Under the pieces are notes generated by a model. That model made no database searches, was not told the origin of the DNA, and saw only the letters and a program-made list of their open reading frames with translations. 64,000 nt of DNA, from assembly GCF_005503015.1 (NCBI RefSeq), contig NZ_SCOL01000001.1, positions 2,412,325 through 2,476,324 on the forward strand. Direction: 5' to 3'. Numbering within the stretch: position 1 is the first letter of the stretch; the number at the start of each line of letters is the position of its first letter. This DNA is from Bacillus sp. E(2018) (lineage in GTDB: Bacteria > Bacillota > Bacilli > Bacillales > Fictibacillaceae). Shown here piece after piece: positions 59,789 to 64,000 of the stretch. The translations under genes and the position numbers were made by a program.

Positions 59789-61978
59789 TTAAGTGTGAAT
59801 CAACGGCTCTAATAGTCCCATTTCTAAACATGCGCTGATTGATAATTTCTTTTCCTTAGACTGAAATTTTAAAGTAATAAATTCTCCGCTGATGTCAGTA
59901 ATTTCGCCTGTCCCAAATACACGGTGAGCTATGGTGAGACCAACTTGTAATTCTTCCTTCTTTTTAATACTATTCGGATTGTAAGGAACTCCATTTATCT
60001 TCTTTATATTCTTTTTTACTACTGGTTCAGATTTCATCAATCTTGTCGGATCTAATATGTTTTTTACATCAGTTACAAACACAGACTCCTCCACTTTTTT
60101 CCCATCTCGATATGGATACGTAACTATGGTTAATTGTTCCTTGGCACGCGTCATACCTACGTAAAATAACCGAGCTGCTTCTTCTAACAATAGATGGTCC
60201 GTGCAATCTTCTTTAGATGGTATGATTCCATCCACTACATCAATCATATACACTCTCTCAAATTCGAGTCCTTTAGCACTATGAAAAGTAGAAAGTGTTA
60301 TGGCTTCATGTCCCTTCTTCCTTTTTGCTGTCTTCAAAACAACTTCGAGGTGTTTTAAGCGTTCAGCAAAATCCTGAAGGCTCTCAAGATCTGTTGCAAT
60401 TTCTTCAAGTGTATTTAAGATGCCCACTAAATAATCCATTCGAAAACCAAGGCTCTTACTGATTTTTTCTATGGCCTTATCGTATCCCAAACCATCTCTA
60501 ATCACACGTATGGCCTGAAGAGGCTTCATACCTTTCATTTCTTTAAACGTCTCTTTACTAGTCTTCAGAAGTTTAACTTGATACTCCTGTAATTTTACAT
60601 GTTTCAGCAGATTATCAAATACAGAATCGTTATTGTTCAGTTGTTTGAGTGCTTGCATCTGCTGCTTCGTAATATAGCCGTTAAATTTCAAATGAATTTT
60701 TTCAAGAATGTCTGGCCTCTTGTCCGTAAAGCTCATACGCATAAAATTCAATATATCTTGAACCACCCAATGTGAAAAGAAACGATTATCAGCATCCTTC
60801 ATATAAAAAGGAATTCCTGCACGATCAAAATCATTCATCAAACCAATGGATGAGGAATTATTTCGATATAAGATGGCAATTTCTTTTAAATGAACGGTGT
60901 CATTCAGTTCATGGACCAAATATTTTGATTGCTCTTTAAAATTAACGAGTTGTTTCACTTCAATCGGTTGCTGTGAAGGATTTTGAGTGAACATATTTTT
61001 TTCATATCTATTTTTATTTCTTTTAATAAATGAATTAGCAACGTTAACAATATCCTCAGATGAGCGATAATTTTGCTCCATAAACAAAATAGATGCATCA
61101 CTGTACTTTTCCTTAAATTTAAGTAAATACGAAGGCTCAGCACCTCTCCAGCTATAAATAGATTGGTCATCATCGGCCACAACACATAAATTTCGATGAG
61201 TAGAAACCATTTTTTCTATAATGGAATGCTGCACAAGCGATGTATCCTGACTTTCATCGGTTAAGAAATAGTCATATCTGTCTTGATAATGACGTAACAC
61301 CTGCTCATTCTTTTCTAATACATCATTTCCGATCGTGAGCATATCATCAAAGTCTAACAACACATGATTTGAGTCAGAACGTTTGAGTTCCTCATATTGT
61401 TTAAATATCTCTTCAGCCTTCGGAACATCACAAGAAACGTCTGACCAACGTTCAATAGGTATCATCTTGTTTTTAATATAACTAATATAAGTGGTGAGCT
61501 CCTCCATTTGATCCTCGGTTATGTTCTCCCCAACAACAGACTTAAATAAATGTCTCAGCATAAGTTTTTTATTGTATTGAAAGTTTACAGCCGAACCTGC
61601 TTTTTCATCAGATTCGTGATCACCCTCTATAATTGTAAAAGGAATTCCCAACTTTCTATAATGATTCCTGACTACCTCAAAAGCAAAGCTATGAATGGTC
61701 GAAAAGTCCACAGAAGGAAGATCCGGATAAAATCTTACGAAACGCTCTTTCATATCATTAGCTGACGCCTTACTGAATGTAACGGCCTTTATACGAGAAG
61801 GATGAATCCCTTTTTCCATAATCAAATAACCGATTCTCATAATGATTGTGGTTGTTTTCCCAGAACCAGGTGAAGCAAGTAATAGAAGGGGTCCTTCTGT
61901 CTTCATAACAGCATTCTTTTGAACATCATTTAAAGTGATGCCAAGATCTTTTTTCATTTTAGTGAAGAAATCTCCCAT
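59789..61978 (-). CDS. UvrD/Rep-family ATP-dependent DNA helicase
   Basis: 729 residues. The superfamily 1 motifs are in order: LNDVQKNAV (Q motif), ASPGSGKTTTI (I), SKASANDMKERF (Ia), LTDESQDTS (II), ADDDQSIYSWRGA (III), MEQNYRSS (IV), LSTFHSAKGLEFERVYM (V) and LFYVGMTRAKEQL (VI). The C-terminal 90 residues are a short tudor-like end (GLTIAHRVFGTGEITDISGEFITLKF), as in PcrA. It is similar in size to PcrA, but lacks the gene context of pcrA-ligA, and several loops are shorter, so I take it as a paralogue. Unwinds DNA 3' to 5' by family. Confidence 0.9.
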   Translation of the reverse strand: MGDFFTKMKKDLGITLNDVQKNAVMKTEGPLLLLASPGSGKTTTIIMRIGYLIMEKGIHPSRIKAVTFSKASANDMKERFVRFYPDLPSVDFSTIHSFAFEVVRNHYRKLGIPFTIIEGDHESDEKAGSAVNFQYNKKLMLRHLFKSVVGENITEDQMEELTTYISYIKNKMIPIERWSDVSCDVPKAEEIFKQYEELKRSDSNHVLLDFDDMLTIGNDVLEKNEQVLRHYQDRYDYFLTDESQDTSLVQHSIIEKMVSTHRNLCVVADDDQSIYSWRGAEPSYLLKFKEKYSDASILFMEQNYRSSEDIVNVANSFIKRNKNRYEKNMFTQNPSQQPIEVKQLVNFKEQSKYLVHELNDTVHLKEIAILYRNNSSSIGLMNDFDRAGIPFYMKDADNRFFSHWVVQDILNFMRMSFTDKRPDILEKIHLKFNGYITKQQMQALKQLNNNDSVFDNLLKHVKLQEYQVKLLKTSKETFKEMKGMKPLQAIRVIRDGLGYDKAIEKISKSLGFRMDYLVGILNTLEEIATDLESLQDFAERLKHLEVVLKTAKRKKGHEAITLSTFHSAKGLEFERVYMIDVVDGIIPSKEDCTDHLLLEEAARLFYVGMTRAKEQLTIVTYPYRDGKKVEESVFVTDVKNILDPTRLMKSEPVVKKNIKKINGVPYNPNSIKKKEELQVGLTIAHRVFGTGEITDISGEFITLKFQSKEKKLSISACLEMGLLEPLIHT

Positions 61979-62044
61979 TGATCAGTACCCTTTCGTAACC
62001 TGAATATGAATATGTTTAATTGAAGTATAAAGTTTCAAAGCAAA

Positions 62045-62074
62045 TAAAAAAACTCCCCACAAAGGTGAGAAGTT
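62045..62074 (-). terminator. terminator of rRNA-tRNA operon
   Basis: On the minus strand AACTTCTCAC/GTGGGGAGTT pair (two G-U pairs) and are followed by seven Ts, 29 bases after the last tRNA. Confidence 0.82.
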
Positions 62075-62102
62075 TTAAGTTTAAATGTTAAGTTAAGTAA
62101 AA

Positions 62103-62187
62103 TGGTACCGGTGGTCGGGGTCGAACCGACACTCCAGAAGGAACACGATTTTGAGTCGTGCGCGTCTGCCAATTCCGCCACACCGGC
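62103..62187 (-). tRNA. tRNA-Leu (CAA)
   Basis: 85 nt with a long variable arm. Anticodon loop CTCAAAA between CACGA and TCGTG; the genomic CCA end is present. The first acceptor pair is G-U. Last tRNA of the cluster. Confidence 0.95.
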
Positions 62188-62215
62188 ATTTGAATCTTTT
62201 CTGAATTGGAATTTA

Positions 62216-62290
62216 TGGAGGCGGCACCCGGATTCGAACCGGGGGATAAGGGTTTTGCAGACCCGTGCCTTACCACTTGGCTATGCCGCC
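62216..62290 (-). tRNA. tRNA-Cys (GCA)
   Basis: 75 nt. Anticodon loop CTGCAAA; acceptor GGCGGCA pairs with TGCCGCC, then TCCA. Confidence 0.96.
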
Positions 62291-62302
62291 AGAAAACAAA
62301 AA

Positions 62303-62377
62303 TGGAGCGGAAGACGGGATTCGAACCCGCGACCCCAACCTTGGCAAGGTTGTATTCTACCACTGAACTACTTCCGC
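62303..62377 (-). tRNA. tRNA-Gly (GCC)
   Basis: 75 nt. Anticodon loop TTGCCAA between CAACC and GGTTG; CCA encoded. Confidence 0.96.
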
Positions 62378-62436
62378 AAACATTTAATTAACTTATAATA
62401 TGTTGTTAAAATCATCTTATGTTATAAAAATAAAAA

Positions 62437-62511
62437 TGGCTGGGCTAGCTGGATTCGAACCAACGCATGTCGCAGTCAAAGTGCGATGCCTTACCGCTTG
62501 GCTATAGCCCA
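62437..62511 (-). tRNA. tRNA-Gln (TTG)
   Basis: 75 nt. Anticodon loop CTTTGAC between TCGCA and TGCGA; CCA encoded. Confidence 0.96.
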
Positions 62512-62520
62512 AAATTTAAA

Positions 62521-62597
62521 TGGGGCGGACGAGGGGAATCGAACCCCCGAATGTCGGAACCACAATCCGATGCGTTAACCACTTCGCCACGACCGCC
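62521..62597 (-). tRNA. tRNA-His (GTG)
   Basis: 77 nt including the extra 5' G(-1) typical of tRNA-His. Anticodon loop TTGTGGT between TCGGA and TCCGA. Confidence 0.96.
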
Positions 62598-62610
62598 ACA
62601 GTATTAAAAT

Positions 62611-62684
62611 TGGCAGGGGCAGTAGGAATCGAACCCACACCAAAGGTTTTGGAGACCTTCGTTCTACCTTTAAACTATGCCCCT
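62611..62684 (-). tRNA. tRNA-Trp (CCA)
   Basis: 74 nt. Anticodon loop CTCCAAA between AAGGT and ACCTT; CCA end encoded. Confidence 0.96.
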
Positions 62685-62701
62685 ATATAAGGAATAAAAG
62701 A

Positions 62702-62786
62702 TGGTGGAGGGGGACGGATTCGAACCGCCGAACCCGGAGGGAGCGGATTTACAGTCCGCCGCGTTTAGCCACTTCGCTACCCCTCC
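62702..62786 (-). tRNA. tRNA-Tyr (GTA)
   Basis: 85 nt with a long variable arm. Anticodon loop CTGTAAA between GCGGA and TCCGC. Confidence 0.96.
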
Positions 62787-62867
62787 ACAAATGAAGACAG
62801 GTTTTATTATAAAACATAATCACCCTGTTTTTCAATAAGTTTTTTGTTCCAATTCAGGAAAAAAAAC

Positions 62868-62943
<76 letters not shown>

Positions 62944-62951
62944 AAAAAAAA

Positions 62952-63027
<76 letters not shown>

Positions 63028-63072
63028 AAGAAAAAATTCTTGGTGTTGTAAAGCCACCGTTTAAATAAAAAT

Positions 63073-63148
63073 GGCGGACCCGACCGGGGTCGAACCGGCG
63101 ATCTCCTGCGTGACAGGCAGGCATGTTAACCACTACACCACGAGTCCA
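63073..63148 (-). tRNA. tRNA-Asp (GTC)
   Basis: 76 nt. Anticodon loop CTGTCAC between CCTGC and GCAGG. Confidence 0.96.
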
Positions 63149-63225
63149 AAATTGGTTGCACCTTATAGGCACTAATGATATTTCATGATCAAGAAGTGTG
63201 AACGACGTTGTACATGAAATAATAT

Positions 63226-63302
<77 letters not shown>

Positions 63303-63327
63303 ATGATATATATGATATAAAAATTAA

Positions 63328-63403
63328 TGGTGGAGGATGACGGGTTCGAACCGCCGACCCCCTGCTTGTAAGGCAGGTGCTCTCCCAGCTGAGCTAATCC
63401 TCC
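63328..63403 (-). tRNA. tRNA-Val (TAC)
   Basis: 76 nt. Anticodon loop CTTACAA between CCTGC and GCAGG. Confidence 0.96.
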
Positions 63404-63428
63404 ATATTTTAAAATCGTTATGTATAAG

Positions 63429-63503
63429 TGGTGACCCGTACGGGATTCGAACCCGTGTTACCGCCGTGAAAGGGCGGTGTCTTAACCGCTTGACCAACGG
63501 GCC
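63429..63503 (-). tRNA. tRNA-Glu (TTC)
   Basis: 75 nt. Anticodon loop CTTTCAC between CCGCC and GGCGG. Confidence 0.96.
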
Positions 63504-63530
63504 AGATTTTTGAGCTAGAGAGTATGTATC

Positions 63531-63622
63531 TGGCGGAGAGCAAGGGATTCGAACCCTTGATACGGGGTTGACCGTATACACGATTTCCAATCGTGCTCCT
63601 TCGACCTCTCGGACAGCTCTCC
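63531..63622 (-). tRNA. tRNA-Ser (GGA)
   Basis: 92 nt with a long variable arm (ATACGG/CCGTAT). Anticodon loop TTGGAAA between CACGA and TCGTG. Confidence 0.96.
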
Positions 63623-63626
63623 AATA

Positions 63627-63701
63627 TGGCTCCACAGGTAGGACTCGAACCTACGACCGATCGGTTAACAGCCGATAGCTCTACCACTGAGCTACTGTGG
63701 A
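63627..63701 (-). tRNA. tRNA-Asn (GTT)
   Basis: 75 nt. Anticodon loop CTGTTAA between ATCGG and CCGAT. First tRNA after the 5S gene, 10 bases away. Confidence 0.96.
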
Positions 63702-63711
63702 ATATGTATTG

Positions 63712-63827
63712 GCTCAGCGACGTCCTACTCTAACAGGGGGAGACCCCCAACTACCATCGGCGCTAAAGAGCTTAACTTCCGTGTTCGGTATGGGAACGGG
63801 TGTGACCTCTTTGCCATCATCACTGAA
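63712..63827 (-). rRNA. rrf: 5S ribosomal RNA
   Basis: About 116 nt. The minus strand carries the conserved AGAGGTCACACCCGTTCCC, ATACCGAACACGGAAGTTAA and GATGGTAGTTGGGGG blocks of Bacillus 5S RNA. Ends are placed by comparison with the B. subtilis length and may be off by a few bases. Confidence 0.95.
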
Positions 63828-63894
63828 CCAAATTATATTGAGAGATGTTCTCTCAAAACTAGATACGACGTTTCCAAACGTTATGCATTTTTAA

Positions 63895-64000
63895 GGATAA
63901 GCCCTCGACCGATTAGTATCTGTCAGCTCCACGTGTCACCACGCTTCCACACCAGACCTATCAACCTCATCATCTCTAAGGGGTCTTACTCACTTGCGTG
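63895..64000 (-). rRNA. rrl: 23S ribosomal RNA, 3' end only
   Basis: The sequence TCGACCGATTAGTATCTGTC read on the plus strand is the complement of the strongly conserved 3' end of 23S RNA. The gene runs off the right edge of the window. The spacer to 5S is about 67 bases and includes the hairpin TTGAGAG/CTCTCAA, a likely processing signal. Confidence 0.93.

Noticed and set aside
62088..62398. ORFs of 60-100 codons across the tRNA cluster on both strands
   Set aside because: They run through several tRNA genes; the protein-like strings are translations of tRNA sequence.

Overview
This is a chromosomal segment of a low-GC, endospore-forming member of the Bacillaceae. The evidence is the strong AGGAGG-type ribosome binding sites, TTG and GTG starts, spore germination genes, spoVR, yhbH and prkA, and a 15-tRNA cluster whose order closely matches the trnD cluster I remember from Bacillus subtilis. 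A Fictibacillus-like genome is my best guess, but there is no decisive marker. No prophage, insertion sequence, plasmid gene or CRISPR array was seen.

Layout. 1-4.7 kb: the end of a GerAB-family gene, a divergent MFS exporter/HxlR regulator pair, a flavin amine oxidase and a DinB protein. 5.1-7.5 kb: a compact ribA-ribD-HAD operon that lacks lumazine and riboflavin synthase genes and has an orphan terminator hairpin 5' of it. 8-11.8 kb: a germinant receptor operon in the order B-A-C. 11.8-19.5 kb: an RsbR-type stress protein, PadR-ChrA, a YdhK lipoprotein, a two-component system and a TetR-SGNH-SDR operon. 19.6-23.9 kb: a DUF3990 (ADP-ribosyltransferase-like) gene overlapping tail to tail with a zeta-toxin-like kinase, then DedA, a CNNM/CBS transporter and a MerR gene that appears to start at AUU. 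24.2-26 kb: an ArsR-family operon with a permease, two tiny Cys-ended proteins and four matching operators. 26-30.4 kb: AraC-LysE, SpoVR and a beta-propeller protein.

30.4-33.1 kb is an arsenic island (arsC divergent from arsR-arsB-arsI). 34.3-38.5 kb is a sulfane-sulfur operon (cstR, rhodanese, yrkF, yrkH, yrkI, yrkE, yrkJ) carrying five copies of one operator-like palindrome. 38.6-55 kb is conserved backbone: pgcA, yhcX, yhcW, a secreted MBL protein, yhbH, a signal peptidase, prkA, a class A PBP, trmL, an amidase, ogt and queG. 55-62 kb holds a B3/4 protein, small envelope proteins, YhgE and a UvrD-like helicase. 62.1-64 kb is the 3' part of an rRNA operon read leftward: 23S 3' end, 5S, then 15 tRNAs.

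Two kinds of structure are not explained by genes. First, short intergenic arrays with a period at or near 21 bp lie at three convergent gene junctions (15.3, 50.8 and 55.8 kb). Second, a dispersed element of about 130 bp with terminal inverted repeats is complete at 44.35 kb and partial at 12.76 and 24.0 kb. The most interesting candidates for follow-up are these arrays, the ArsR micro-operon with its two Cys-tailed miniproteins, the stand-alone ribA-ribD-HAD operon and the DUF3990/zeta pair.
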